DNA of 64,000 nt from Crotophaga sulcirostris (lineage: Eukaryota > Chordata > Aves > Cuculiformes > Crotophagidae). Each line of letters opens with the position of its first letter. Position 1 is the stretch's first letter. The DNA is taken from the NCBI GenBank assembly GCA_013397455.1, contig VYZB01000275.1, positions 545,978-609,977 on the forward strand. Direction: 5' to 3'. Under the pieces are notes generated by a model. The model was not told the origin of the DNA. It saw nothing but the letters and a program-made list of their open reading frames with translations, and made no database searches. Made by a program: the position numbers and the translations under genes. Below, piece by piece: positions 24,000-38,900 of the stretch.

Positions 24000-26900
24000 A
24001 AACTTTTTCTTTGAAACAAGGATGCAGTAATTCATAGAGTAGTGACATCTGTTTTCCAGCCAGAAATATTGCTTTCAAGGCTTAGTTTGTCCCAAGCTGT
24101 CGTTAGCGACACTGGCTGATCACTGTATTTTCAAAGTATTATTCAAGGCTCCATTAGGTCATTTCTTCTTCTCTCTGCATGTACAGTTTATCGGATTTGG
24201 GAAAAGGTCCTGCAGCAGCATTGTTGTTTCCTGTGTGTCTTTACTGAGGAACAGCAGGCTACTCAGAGCAAGAGATACATGACTGGGATTGAGAAAGGAA
24301 CAATTTTCAGCTTGCTAAGATGCCCATATTGGTACCTGGAAGCTCTGCAGGAGCTGGAGACTTTTTGGCTGTTTCTACATCTCTTTGCTCCCTTTGTCCT
24401 CACCCCGCCGTCAGGGGGTACTTAGACTTTTTTACTTTGCTGGCCTTCAGAGGATTTGAAGGTCTCTGAGCTTCTCTAGGCTCTCCATTCCCACTCAAGT
24501 GGGAAAGGAAATGGAGAGGGCTGCTGCTGACTTCAGCCAGTTGAGCCTCTGATTTTTTTCTTTTTGATTTGAAGCCACAGATACGGAATGAATTTGGAGT
24601 TGAGAAATGCCAAGCCCCTGGATAAGAAGAGTATCGTGTAGGGGAGATATGCAGAAGAAAATGCAGGGAGGAAGATGTGTAAATAGGCAGACTTTCATAA
24701 AAGATGCAAATTCAGGATTACTTAGCCGAGAAAATAATCATTTAAAATTAATGTTATATTTAAAAAGTGGAGCATCATTTGTGTTACAAGGAACAAAGAT
24801 TTTATTTTTAAGCTCAGCAAAGCCTCAAATCCCAGAAAATGCAAAATTGCTGCTGATAATTTCTGAACGTGAACCTTGAAGGCTTCATGGAAACTTAGAA
24901 GGAAATAAATATACTTCCCTCTCCTTCCCCAAAACTCTTTGGGGGAAAAAAAACCCCAAATCTGTAAATATTTAACAGCAAATAATCACATTGCCAAGAA
25001 TCAGCAAACAAAGCCCTTTATCCATTCCTATAATGTGCTGTAAATAATGAAAACCCTCACAGATCTAGCTGAAAAACTTTTTTTTTTTTTGATCAGTGAA
25101 GAAGCTTAGCATCTAGCACTTTAAAAATCCATCAACATAGCTAAAACTCTTTTTCCAGTCTCTTACCACTTCATGTCATATTTTTCTCTGTCCTTGACAT
25201 ATGCAATTTGCCCTGCTCATATCTGTTTAAAATGCTGGGAGCCTTCAGTATGCGCTGCTCCGCATTGGATGTCTGCAGGAACCTTCCTCCCCCTTTCCTA
25301 CCCCGCTCTGCTATCTCCACTTAGCCACTGCTGAAAGGTTGCTTTGCCCACTGGGTCACCCCTTTATCACCATCCATTCAATATTCAAACAAACACCTCT
25401 GTGATTACTCCCCCACTGCTCTGGTGAAAGAAGTTCCTATAAATATCTACAAAACATGTACTTTATTTTTCTCCTCCTTTGATAAGATAGGTAAGAGAAA
25501 TCTACTGAACTTGGAGAACCGCTTGTAATAATTTTATATTCTTAGTATCCAGCTGGTGGCTTGTGTCTTGAAACTCCCTGGAAGTATGACCATCCTTTTT
25601 GGTCTGTGCTTACTGATCAAGCATATTGGAATTATCATCCCTGCTTATGATTTTCTAGGTCTTTTAGGGATCTGTTGTCTAATATAAATGTTGCTTGACA
25701 AAAATATAGTAGGTTTTCTTCCTTTTTTTGTAGTGGATGCATTATTAGATTCTCTTGACTCTGTTTTTTAAACAGACTGTCTCGTACAACAGTTGTGAAC
25801 CAAATACAATACGATCATGATTTATTTTTTTTTTCCACAACCACAAGTTGCCCTACTTACCCAATGCAAATCACTGTGGATCTACGTAATATGCCTTTCT
25901 CAAGGGCATCTGTTAATTCCACATGATAAGCTGGGAGTTTCAGCGAGGAATACTGAGCATTGAAAGAAGACTTGGTTAAACACAGGAAGATGAAAATTTA
26001 ATAAAATTTTAAGCAATTCTCCCAAATTGTAGCACTGGCTGACTTTGTGTGTGACCAGTTGGTTCAATGTTGAGGTGATTAGGTGAAACTTTTATCATTA
26101 AGGGGAATGCTATACCCCTGTACAGTAAGAGCATGCAGCTGCAAGTTAAATGATGCAGCAGGAAGAATTACACAGACTTCAGTCCATTATGGCCCTTTCT
26201 TTAATCACTCAACTTTATATACAGTGAAAGTGGTGGTAAAACTCAACTCACATGAGTGATTTAGAATCAGCTCAGGGATTCAGAATCCAGAAAGACTGGG
26301 GTTTATGAATAAAGTAAGGACTGAGTCCAGGGCTTGTTGAGTCGATGAGTAGACTCCCTTTGATTTCAAAGCACTCTGTATCTGTGATCCAAACATACTG
26401 TGAACAAATAAAGACAAAGAATTTATGTTGATTGGACATATTCAGTGTGACAAGAGCTTAAGTCTGATTCTCCTTTTTGCTTATGAAACACAACTGTGTG
26501 CTTCTCCCCAGGGTTGCAGGAAGGCAAGTATTTTGGTAGCTGCATGCTATGACTCCCAATTAGTGCAAATGCTGACTCCTAGCGCTAAGAATCACAACGC
26601 TCTATGAGATGGAGAGAAAATTATGGTTGCTAACAGTGTATTTTGGGGTTATCCTGATTCACCTTCAGAGGTTCATTTGTCCTCTTTCCCCGCCCCTGAG
26701 AAAAAAAAAAAAAGTCGTCTTGATCTATTAGGGCAGTAAAATTAATAGTGTCAGAAAACTTGGTAAAATATCAGGCTTTAATGAGACAAGATCCACTGCT
26801 TGCTGACTGCCCTCCATTCTCACTCCTTTGTGCTGGATGGGGAATACTTGGTGGCATCAAGCCCTGGGTCTGCCTGCCTTTCATGCCCAATCACCTGTGA

Positions 26901-29900
26901 GATTTTTGGATACTATGTAGGTTCTTTGTTCTGATGTGCAAATATGCATGCCATTTCTGTGTGTGAAACTGTTTCCTTTAGAAAGCAGGTTAATTTTCTT
27001 AGTCAAGGAGCTCAGTGTACTCTAAGGGATGGATATATTGAAAGTAGCACCAAAGCAGCATCAAGATCATTTATGCCTCAGGCTAATTCTGGTTTACTAC
27101 TGAGGTGGATGAGTAGTTACTCTGACTATAGAAGCACAAATCACTTTTACTTACGATATGATTAACTTATATGAAGCAGAACTTCTCTGATATGAATTTC
27201 TTTTTTTTAATACCAGATACATACCTTTCATTTCACCCTAAAAAAATTTACTCCAGCTGGATCTTCTGACCAAATTAAATGCTTGATTTCTCTTCCTGAA
27301 ATTCCTGGTCATGTTAGTTTTGAAGCAGTTCTTCAGTCTCCCGTATAACCTTGAACCTGCTTAGTTTGTCTCAAAGTGACTTCCCCTCTTGTAACATTGA
27401 TACCTTTTCCCTTGCTATCTTTTTGGTTTTATCTTGATTTACTTTTGCAACTCCAAAATGCATGGTCATTTGAACGAGCTGTACAGATATACTTTGATAT
27501 TTTTAGGTATTGTATTTTAAATTTTTTATAGACAGCAGATTTTTTTAAAGTAACTCCAGTTAATCTTTGTCCTGATTTATGTAGGTTTCCAATGAAAAGA
27601 GTAGAATAATGAGAAAAGTAAAAGCAGAACGTATGTATGGGTTAGTATAAACTACAGTCCTTTTCATACTGAACATTAGCTTGTTGAAATGCTTCCACTC
27701 TTGGCAGAAGACAAGCTTCGTAACCTGAGAGGATGTGATTTGAGTGGAGTTTTCATGCCCCATGTGCTCATTGTGTTCTTGCCACTGATGCAAACATTAT
27801 CTATAATTACATTTTCAAGAGACTGAAAATTGCAGTCTTTGTGGAACAAAAATGCAGCTGAAGAATGGAACGTATATCCTCTCCACCCTCATTATAAGGC
27901 TTATAAAAATCAAACTATAAGGCCCAGTACTGTAGCTTTCAGATACAGGAAACCAGAACCATTACCTTGTGTTAGAGTATTTTTCACCGAAAATTATGGC
28001 CTTTTGATGATCAAACGATTGCTGTCATTTCCAATAGTTTGCCAATGAAACTAGTCAAAGTGAAATTTGTAATAGCAATCAGTATAAATAAAGTCAAAGC
28101 GTTATTGCGTAGTTATAATCCTATTTTCATGGATTTGAGATTTTATTCACAATGGGTGGTAACATCAAAGATTTATTAGACAGGTCATAACATGGGTGTT
28201 GAAACTTCCTACCTATGCTGTGTTTTTCAGTAGGAAAACAATAGTACTGAAAAGAATGGGTTTAAGATGTTCTCCTGGACACTGAGTAGTTTTAGTGTTG
28301 CAGCTGAAACTTCGCACATCCAACTAAGGCAGCTCTTCCACACATCTAAACGCTACTGTCTTCCGTCCCACTAGTTGAAAAACCAGAAGCAGAAAGGAGA
28401 TAGGTGTCCGTGACTTCCTAATTGTGTAAAACAAGTGCTGGAAACTTAGACGAAAAAATCTAGGTTAGGTGGAGACAGCTAATCCTGAACTTCTATTATA
28501 TGCTTCTGGGAGTAGAAATTAATAGAATCATAGTATATCAATCACCTGTTCATAAAATGCATACATTCTTTTTCCTCTGAAGAGCTCAGTTAGTTTTGAG
28601 TGTTTTTTTCCCCCCAGGAACTGGGACATTTGAATCCTCTCTGAACGTGGAATTTGGCCTTGTAGGGATGATCCCTAGGAGATATCTACATTTGATGAGA
28701 AAGGCACATTGTTCTGTGATTTATTGCATTGAGGAATGTGGGTAGAGGTGTTGAATGATCAAAAACAATTCTAATAAATAAATAAGGGATGGTCCTGAAT
28801 GCCTGTACATCCATGAACAATTAATAAGCGCGTGCATGTATGTCAATGAATTTATTGCACAAATAGTCTGGACTGAAATTAGTGTGTGTCCACTCCTTTT
28901 CTCTTGGTCTCATTGTTTTTTTCCTGTTCTAAAGAAAATGATTATTTGGATGATCTTCATACCTCTTGATAGGTTCACAGTTATTTTTTAAAGCAATTTT
29001 TAAAATAATTTGGATGAAATAACATTAATCTTATTAGGTATCTGTTTATGAACATCTAGCTTTCTGTGGAAGGGGCTTTGTGCAGCTTCATATTACAGCC
29101 AGGTAACAATAAGGGCAATTAGATCCATGTGCTTTATGCAGTTGCTGCCCAAGTTGGTAATTCTGCCTCCAAGTTCTGCTGCCTGATTACTGCAAGTTAT
29201 GCACAGGAACACCATGGTGACTGAGTGCTGGAGTTCCCAGGACAGCATCTATTCTTAGTGGTCCAGCAAAACTTATTAAGAAAAGTAATTAGAACAAAGC
29301 TCAAGTACATTAGCCTCTTTAATGCTCCTGAATTCTCAGAGCTATCTTCAACATTGGCAGAGGCTGTGTTTCCAGTAGAGAAATTGAAACAACTTTCTTT
29401 GCTGGAGTTAAACTCACTTGGGTCTTAGCATCATGATGGGAGTTTCTTCTTACATAATAGTACCAAGACCCAGGCAGATAAAAGGGCCCTGGTATGCCAG
29501 CTAGTGAAAATAGCCCACCTTTGGTTTTATTTTTTTGATGAATTTGCATTGAGATGCAATGTTCTGTGTTTCTGCCTGCTTCTTATGCATGGTGTTCTAT
29601 GCTGTGTCACTTTACACCTTTCTGTCAGCTCATGAGGCTTAAGAACTCTACTATTGCTATGTCTCTAAGTGTTCCCTTTTCAGGAAGCATTTTTTTCTTG
29701 CTTTCTTCATCATCTGTTAAATCTGACAGGTTAGAAATGTATTTTCTGGTTGCAACACCACCCAGTGTTACATTTGCTCAACAAATTATCTCCACCATCC
29801 ACCTGAATATTTGTTTCTCTGGAAGAATCCAAAAAGCAGTCTCAAGCCTGTTCAATCTTTTTTGTCAGTTCAATCAAAACTATGTCTCATCAGGCCTTCA

Positions 29901-32900
29901 GGATGTCTTTTGGGAGATGTCTCTGATCTTTAAACTACTTCAGAAGTGTGAGTGGCCATCTTAATGAGGTGGGGACGTTCAATAGATTTGAACACCTTCA
30001 ATACAGGGAGAGACATGCTCTATTGAGTAGACGACAAAGAGAGCTGCCCTTCAGTTTCCTTACCATATACCCCTATTCACTCAACATCCATACTTACTTC
30101 CTTCCCCAGGCATCCCTCTCCTTGTTAATTCTGCTGTAGGTGGACAAAATTTAACAAAATATCCTTTGAGATGTAGGATGTCCATTTATGTAGATACAGA
30201 GAATTCAAACCGGGCAGGAAAATGGGTTTCTAGGTTTTACAGGTCAGGCTACTCACATTCACTTACTGAAAAAGCAATCTTTTTACAAAACAAACTACAA
30301 ACTATTTTTTTTCTTTCCATATGCATATTAGTGACAATTTTTAGATCTTCTCTTCTGCCACACTCATAATTTTTTTTACTTTGTTCTTCAGTTGCCTTAG
30401 AGAAGTCTTTTGATGCTTTCTGTACTGTTGCTTTGTAGGCCAGGTAGTTGTGTGTAGTGTCACTCCTGGCAACATGCGATCTGTACAGTGAATTTAATAG
30501 AATAGTATCCATTTGATCTTTTCCTTAAAAATAAATTGTTCATTCAGTGGAAGCTACCAGATTGCAAGGACTATAGAGCAACTCATGTTTCTGTAAACAC
30601 CTGAAGGACAGTTGAGAAGACCCATCAGTGTGACCACACCAGTACTCTGGTGTTCAGTTTTCCTTCCTGGCAATCTTTAGATCTATGCAGGAGTGAAACA
30701 TAGTTTTCAGTAAATTGGCTTGTTCTGGTATTGAATCAAACTTGTCTCATTTCAGATCCTTGTGTCTTAAATTGCCAGTGGCACTGGAAATATCGCGTTT
30801 GTTAATTTTAGGAGATTTTCAAGATGTTCCCAAGTATGGGGAGGATGTATGTCCCATAACTCCCGAGGCAGGCTGACTTTAACCTGGAACTGCAGGCAGG
30901 ATTGATGTTAGTTTCACAAACAACTTTTTAATAAAATACGCTTTTTGAATATAAATACTGCAGTAGTAAGGAAAGAGTCTACTTCTACCTGCCTTAAAGT
31001 CGCTGGTTCCCCACGCTGAGGAGCTGAACGCCGATCCTCAGGCTATTTTATTCCATGCTGCTAATAGTGCTAATACAGTATCATTGTGTTGGAGGCTTCA
31101 AAGATACTATACAAGCATTTTCTTATGATTCCCTGATCTTTGCATTTATACCCAGCTGTTTGTTATTCAGTTCAGCCATCAGCATCTAAGTCTCAATGGA
31201 CCATGTAATATGCAGCTGTAGCCAGATGTAATGCTTCCTATTCCTAAATGTTTCTGTTAGAAGCTAAGAGTGGCAGGCTAAAGACTACTGATAACAGTGT
31301 TGCTTGCATTAATTTAAACTCTAGAGCTACACTGATTCTGTTTGGCAAATTTATTCCATGGCCAACAAGCAGAGCAATATTTCCAATCTCCGTCATTGCT
31401 AGCAGTGTTGACATTAAATACATCGAGTATGTCTGCACTGATACAGAATGTACTTATAGTGCTAATTCAAATAGGAGAAGGATTTCCAATTTGCATAAAC
31501 AAATATATTTTCAGATACAGTTCTATTTAAGAGAGATAAAGACAGAAAGGAGCCTGTTCTAAACAATGACTTGCAATAATTTAGAACAGTTCAACAAATC
31601 TTCACCCTCTTTAATTTTTCGTTTTCTATGGATAGCTGGGGAACCTTTACAATATCTTGTTCAAGCTGCCAGCGGGTCTTGCTCCGCTCAGCGTTCCTGG
31701 CTTGGATGCTGGTGCAGAAGGGAATCACAGCATTTGGGTTCTCTGCTGCAACACTGAGACATTTGGCAAATTGCTTCAGCCAGGTGACTGGGGTTACACA
31801 GATACCTGAGGAGTCTTGGTCAAGACCTAGAAGTTAATGCCAAGGTGCAGTTAGAGATCTCTGAGAAACTTTGGATAGGAGAGTTCTTCACAACTGCAAA
31901 ATGCCTTGTCAGTAGGGACTTGCCATACATCAAAACCTTTACGGAAATGGTCTTTTCTCTAGAGTTTTCATTTTTCATTGGCAGCGTGTCTTTATAACAC
32001 ATTCTTTAGGTCTTGCTTTGTTATTGCCAAGTGTATGGTTTAACTCATTGAACTCAAAATTAGATGTACAGTGGTGGCTCCTTTTTAATTTGCTTCCTCT
32101 GCCCCTGCCCTTACCCCCAGCCTGCTTTGTTTTGTTTTGATTTTTTGGGTTTTTTTTTTTTATTACTCTGCACCCTAGGTAATCCTAATCCAGCAAGGTT
32201 GTTCAGGTTACGAGCAGAGCCTTGCTTTCAGCTCCTCCCTCTGCTTCATGTATGGCCGGGGTGGTTAGTGCTGCAGAGCAGCAAGCATCTGCCCCACGTG
32301 CTGGGCAATATGGGCTCATGTTTTGATTCCAGAGCGAACAGCATTACACAAAGGATTTGATGTGTTTGTAATGAAATGCATAGAGGAAGAGCTTGTTTGA
32401 AATCACTCCGTTAACTCAGAGCATAAACCATTGCAAAGTCAACAGTTTTTCTCAGTGGCCACCGCAAGCCATCACTTTTGAAAACACTAATGGGCTGTTT
32501 AATTAGGTGATGAAAATTGTTTACAGTTGGTGATCCCAAGTTTTGTCATTTTAATAATGGCTAAATTCAATCTCTTCTTTGATTCTTGGCAACTCTCTCA
32601 TTGTTTCGTAACCTGCTTATGTCTGGTTTAATTCATTTGTGTGTATTAAAACCAAACCTTTCTCATGCAGCAGTAGTGTTGCTTAACTACACTGTGTCAT
32701 TATAAGAGGTGAGGAATGACTAATAAACAGCAGTGGATGTTAAATAAGTATAGTGTCGCAAGAGAATATTTACACTTGTGGAAGACGTATTCATTTTGAG
32801 CTGACTATATATGAGAACTAAAGATAATCCTGCCAATAGCACCTAAATTTCAGCTGTTCCTGTGCATCTGTTGCTCCTGGGGTGTGCTAGCTTCACTTCT

Positions 32901-35900
32901 CTCTCTCCTATCTTAATATTATCTGTCAATTTGAGGATCTAAGAAAGGACAACTTACAGAACTGTCCTTATATGCTTGGGTTTGTATTTAGTGGTTGCTT
33001 TAGAGCAATGAAGAGCAAAAATCTTTTTCTCTTCATTTTGTGATACATATCCTTACTTCAAGAAGGTGGACCAGAATACTATGAGGCACTGAACTGACTT
33101 AATTTTTTTTGAATGTTGATAGCCACATGATGCCTGTGGGCTCTTTTTATTCTTGGCCTTACCTAAGGATGCTACGAAGACCCACAAGCTCTTGTCTTAA
33201 CAAGTATATAGTCTAAACAACAGGAAAAAAGTGGTTTGAAATTGAAAAATGAAACGGGAGCACACCTGAATTACAGGAGGTGTGTCCAGACTCATTGGAT
33301 AGCACTGGCAGAGGCCAGGAGATGCCTGGTTCCCCATCTCTTGGTCCTGTGTCCTCTCAAAGGACTTGGATTTTGGTTTGGTTTGTGATAGCATTAGTTA
33401 TATGCCACATATTTTGCAGATACTTTCTGCCAAGGGGCTTGAGCACAGGCAGATAAACAAACTGGCAGATGCTGGAGAGGGAATGGCTTTTGTGTTTTGT
33501 GTTTGGGTTTTTTTTCTCCCCTCCTTTTCAAAAGCATGTCACGTATAGGTCTTTGAATTCAGAAGGGGTAGCAGCCTTTCGGATGGGTTTTGGATGGCAT
33601 CAAGAAGGAAACACAGGGGTTTTTTGAGAAGCTGGTGACTGGCCTGTTTAGAAATCACAGTTTTGTTAGGTTGATTGTGTGTTATGAAATCCCACAGCAT
33701 TTCTAAAACCTCTCTGAACCTCCTATTTTTGTGTTGCAGATGTAAAGGCATCATTAATATAAGCATGCAATATGTTGCATGGGTAATTAAAGCATTCTTG
33801 CATAGCTTTCCCCTGCAAAGTAGTACAGAAAGTAACAACCATATGTGACTGCAGTTAAATAAAGGTTGTGCTTCCTGGAGCTCAGAAACCATGTAGGTGA
33901 CCCAATCCCATCCTCAGAGGGCACTTGATGGCTTCTAAGTCCCAGTTACTTTCAGCAAGTCCTAGTTTCATAAGACATTTTCAAAGAAAGTCCTCCTGCA
34001 GTTCAGCTACTCAAGTGTTCTTTAACTTTAAAGTCCATAAAAAAGGACAAAACCTTAGGTATAATTTTGCAGCAGGTGTTACTATGGCAGTTGTACATGA
34101 GTGGCCAGCTAAGCATGTAAAAACAGAGTGGTAAGGAGGCCGTACACAACGGGGCAAGCATTTTCAAGCATGACAATACTCACTTAAGACACTTTTCGCT
34201 GCCATCATGTGTACTTAGCTTGCTGAAATCAAGGTAAATAGGCAAGCTGTGGATTGTTGTACTCCTGTGTCTCTGACATTACTGGACTTGTGCAAAGTAT
34301 TGTGATGCTGCTGGAATATAACAGGTGGTCTGTTATATAAATAAGAATGGATAAGGAAGAAAATGTTTATTTTCAAGGAGTAGAACTGCATAAATAATTC
34401 AAATGAAACATGTTTTCTCCCCTTTTCAGGCTACTATATTCTTGAGAGGTTCTCTAAATATGCATAGAAAATGCAGGCAAAATAGGGTTTTTAAAATTTC
34501 TAATTGTGTAGGCCATTTTCTCCTTAGGGAGCAAATAGATGAGCCAACATAAATAAGGTTCATTCTACAGCTCTAGTGATACAGATGCTTGACCTGAATA
34601 AAGGTGGAAGGTAATGAATGCAAATGTTTGGAAGAATCTTGTCGCGTATCTTTATGTAATCAATACAAGATAGTTGGGAATATGTTCACATAGCAATGGC
34701 ACACCCTATTAAAATATTGTTATTCAGCAAAATTGCTGTTTTAAGAGTACTACTCAAACCTGCAACATATAAGGGATGTACTTAACCTTTTCCTCCTTAC
34801 CCTTGTGTCTTAGGACAGACTTTCCTGAATGTGTAACTTTGCTTAAAACTTTCTATAGAAAAACTGCATGCAAAAGAAGCTTGAGGTTTGTTTGGGGTTT
34901 TTCTTTGGTCAGAGTTCTACTAACTTGGCTATTTTCAAAGCTAGAAAGCAAAGGGTTAAAAGGAGACTTTCTATTTCTCTATTCCCAAATCAACATTTAA
35001 ATTGAAACATAATTTTATAAACATTACATCTGAATACCATTTCTCTTTACAGGATCTTTTACCTCTGGGACACTGGTTTGGATCAGGATTATTTTTTTTT
35101 TCTTGCAACAGCTGTTCAGTACATGAAATAAGCTAGTGGATGTGGTCCAGTTCATAGTGGGAAAGTGTCCATCTCAAAACCACCATCTCAATTGGCGCTG
35201 AGTAACATCCTTGTCTCAGCAAAACGGCCAGAAATTGAATGAGCATGAATAATGAATCCTTTGCAATGGTCCAGGTCAGGTTGACAGCAATTTTGCCTCT
35301 GTGTATTGATAAACTTGGCAAAGTTTCTGCATTTCCAGGAGTGCAGAAGCCTTTCTTAATGATTAATTCTTTAAAAAAATATATATACCAAATTTAAAGT
35401 CACTGTACTTCCTACAGCTGATTAATATGATGATGTAGTTTTGAGAACATTTTAATACAGAGATCTACTTCTTACCCTGAACAGTTTTCATTTTAAAATC
35501 ACAACTAGAGGAACAATACAAGGTGGCTTCATGTTGCAGTAATCCAGGATATGAGATTTAAATAGTATAGATTCTCACATGACCTAAATTTTCAAATTTG
35601 GGTATCTAAAGTTAGACACTGCAAATCAGGCCAATTATTTTAGTCTTCCTACCCATTTTTGCAAGCACAGAAATATATTGTAAAGCTTGATATTCATTTT
35701 CTCTGGAAGTAATGATGGTTTAGTTTTAAGTTAGTGCTTTTTCTCTGAGGAGCTCTGAACATTTTTATGAAGTATGTCAATGTCTTGGTAAAGAAAATTT
35801 GATATTGAAACACAGGGAGGTTGAATCTGTGTTCTCATCTTAATATACAACTGTCCTTTCAGCCCAACCTGGAGCCTTTGGAGATATTTGCAAGGAGGAT

Positions 35901-38900
35901 TAACTTTCTTGGCTTCCTCCGTAATCAGTGGAGAATGAGAGGCTCCAGGTCTGCAATGTCCTGTTGGAGCCAGAATATTGGTGCTTTGCATCATCTCTCT
36001 GAGGAGCTTTTAGTGTGGTGTCTGTAGAGGGAACCCAGGACACTGGGCTGCTATGCGTAAAACTAGCTTTGTGTGTGCCTTCTTTTGTGGAATTCATGCG
36101 GTATACAAGGATAGTGATTCTTCCATGGTTGCCACCTGGGAGACCTTTGTCCTGTCATGTCCTTCTTTTTCTTATCCTTGAGAAATCCACAGAACAAACC
36201 CTATACAATGCAGAAGTAGGGCTGACTAATCTTGGTTTTGTCAAATATTTACTTGGGAATAAGCCTTTGCCTTTAAAGGGCCTGGTGGGACAACTTTGTG
36301 TTGCACAAAAACGAGACCAGACTTTTCCATCAGGTTCATCTTTATGTAGTTCATCTTGATTTGAGTCAAGTTAGGTGAAGAATGTCTTCTTAATTGGCTG
36401 GTCCCACATGACCCACTTGTCCAGGCTGAGCCTTAGAACTACTTTGAGCAACTCCATCCAAGCCAACTGGAAAGCACTTGGCTCAGAGAAAGCAAAAGAA
36501 ACATCCTGTATGCAGGCTTGTCTCAAAATCTCTTCATCAAATGCTAAAAGTGAGAATGGAGATTTAGGTTTATGTGGTTTGGGAAACTTCCAGTTAAAAT
36601 ATACTCTTTGCAAAATGTCAAGTCTTCGTTATCACAGTTGGTTTTGTAGAAGTACGGCAGCTTTCTGTCAAGGGAAAGACCTTTACTCAGGAGTAGAAGT
36701 AGGTAAAAAGAGATTGATCTGGATGAGGTAGCAAGCTACCAAGAGGACTGCTGTCAAGACTGACCTGATTTGAGGGAGAAACCTGAACCTCAGTGTCTTT
36801 ACATCAGCTGAGTTCCCTGCCTGCCAAATTGTCTGGTGATGTCAGTGGAAAGAGTAGGGCCTTTCTGTCCCTCCTGTTCAAAACCATTGAGCTCAGGACT
36901 TTCAAGAACAGTGCAAGACAAATCTGGTCTTCAAAATTGAATTTGTTCTGGCTTGTAGAGTTCATAGTAATTCTTATTTATGCTTAAATTTCATTCCAAG
37001 TTATCACTGTCCCCAGCCCCTCCCTAAGACTGTCTTAGAACATCAAACTGATTTATACTTACCTTTTCTAACCTTAAAGTAAATATTTTTCCCTTAAAGG
37101 AAGGCTATAGATCCAATTAACTGCACTTGTCTGGTGATTAATAGAACAATCTTATTATTTATTAACATGCTGTACAGCTCAAAGGCTGCTTTGCAGTGTG
37201 AAAACTATTGAAGATGGTCTACTGACTGCCTACTTACAGTCAAGAGTTCAGCTCTGTCCTAAACTCCTTTTACTGAATAAATTTTCTTCTCATTTCAGCC
37301 TCATTTGAGACCTTAGACTGTGCAAGGTCTTCAGAGAAAGAGACCATTGCCTGGTACTGTGTTTATACAAAACCTAATTCTGGGGACCTTGATCCATGAA
37401 AGATCCGTACAGCTCCTACAGTGCAAATAATCATTTGGGAAATATAGACTTAACCCCTGCAAAAACAAATGTACTTGCTGGTTGTTGAAGGGTGGAAGAA
37501 AACAAAAAAGTGTGCATAAAGAAAATGGCATCTGGTAGGCTGTCAGAAAATGGACCAGTCTATTAGGAATTAGTGCTAACAGGGCTTTAAGTTTCTTTCA
37601 TCAAAATTACTGCAGTCAAAAAAAATACCACTTCACATTTCTGCTTAATTTCACCTCTGTTTATTCTCCTCTCCTGTTCCCTGAAGAATGTAGATGAGGT
37701 TTAAGTTAGTCTTAATAGTAATAGGTTCGGAATCTAGCACACTCTCACAAAATTAACTTTGCTTCTGTTGATCTGGGAATTAAAATGCTTCATTAATTTA
37801 GCAAGTCCTGGTTTGACAGCCAAATAATGCATTTTGTGACTTGTACTCTTAAGTCTAAAATTCTTATCTGCAGTTGTCCCTGGATGTCTCTGACACTCAG
37901 GGCAGCTTGGAGATCTGCATGACCTGGAAAGGAGAAAAATGTGCATGAACGTATACATGTACAAGTACTATAATGCAGCTTATATGAGTGACTGTGGGGT
38001 GTCCAAGCATGTCTTTAAGTATTGTATGAGTAGGTGACTATCAAGAACCATGTCTCTCCCCTCCTTTACAATATATGCTTTTTTTTTCCTTCATTTTTTG
38101 GGTTGGTTTTTTTTTTTTTTTCATCTTTTACTAGTGCAGCTCAACATAAGGAAGAATGTTTTTGGTGAAGGGAAAATGGTTTGTAAGTGTGATGGATTGC
38201 TGTGCTGTACACTAGACCTGGGGGAAGGGAGCAAAAAAAACCCAAATATGACTGTATTGTAAGGAAGATATTTGTCATCTCTCTTCTTCATACTGGACAC
38301 AATGTGGTACTGATTCCTGGGAAACCCAAGAGATGTCTATACATATTTTATAGCTGTATATTTGAGAACTTGATGGCTATTTAGAGTGTTCTTATGTTGC
38401 TGGTTCCACTCATTCTGAAAATGCTTTTTATCCTATAGACCTTTTACCTTCAATATGTCCAGGAGCTACATGAACCATGCTGTGATCATGTAGCAGGTTT
38501 GCAGACCGTACTATCGTGTGATACACACCTGCAGAGGACTCCTATGGGGCCTTTGGAGTTTTCCCCATCACAGAATACAAACATCTTCTTCACATCTGTT
38601 ATAAAGTTGTATCATACCCCCAAATCACTTCCATTTGTATTGTGATGTTTCTCAGAAATTCGCCTAGTTCCAGGCTGTAGGCTGTGCACTCAAATTGTGT
38701 GGCGCAACCCAGGCAAGTGGCTACAAAACAGCTGCAAAAAGACCCCTGGATCCTCAAGGCTCCATAAAACTTATCATAAAGCATTGAAATATAGAACATG
38801 TTGAAATAGTTTTACATTATTTGTGTCTAAGAATGCTTTCTCCCCTTTAGTGTCACCTCAGAGTGGTGCAGTCCAACAGTTTTTCAAGGAAACCATATAA

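Noticed and set aside
35821..36731. Several consecutive longer frames on both strands
   Set aside because: Both strands are open to a similar extent, no family was recognised, and stops interrupt each strand; treated as chance frames in a less AT-rich stretch.
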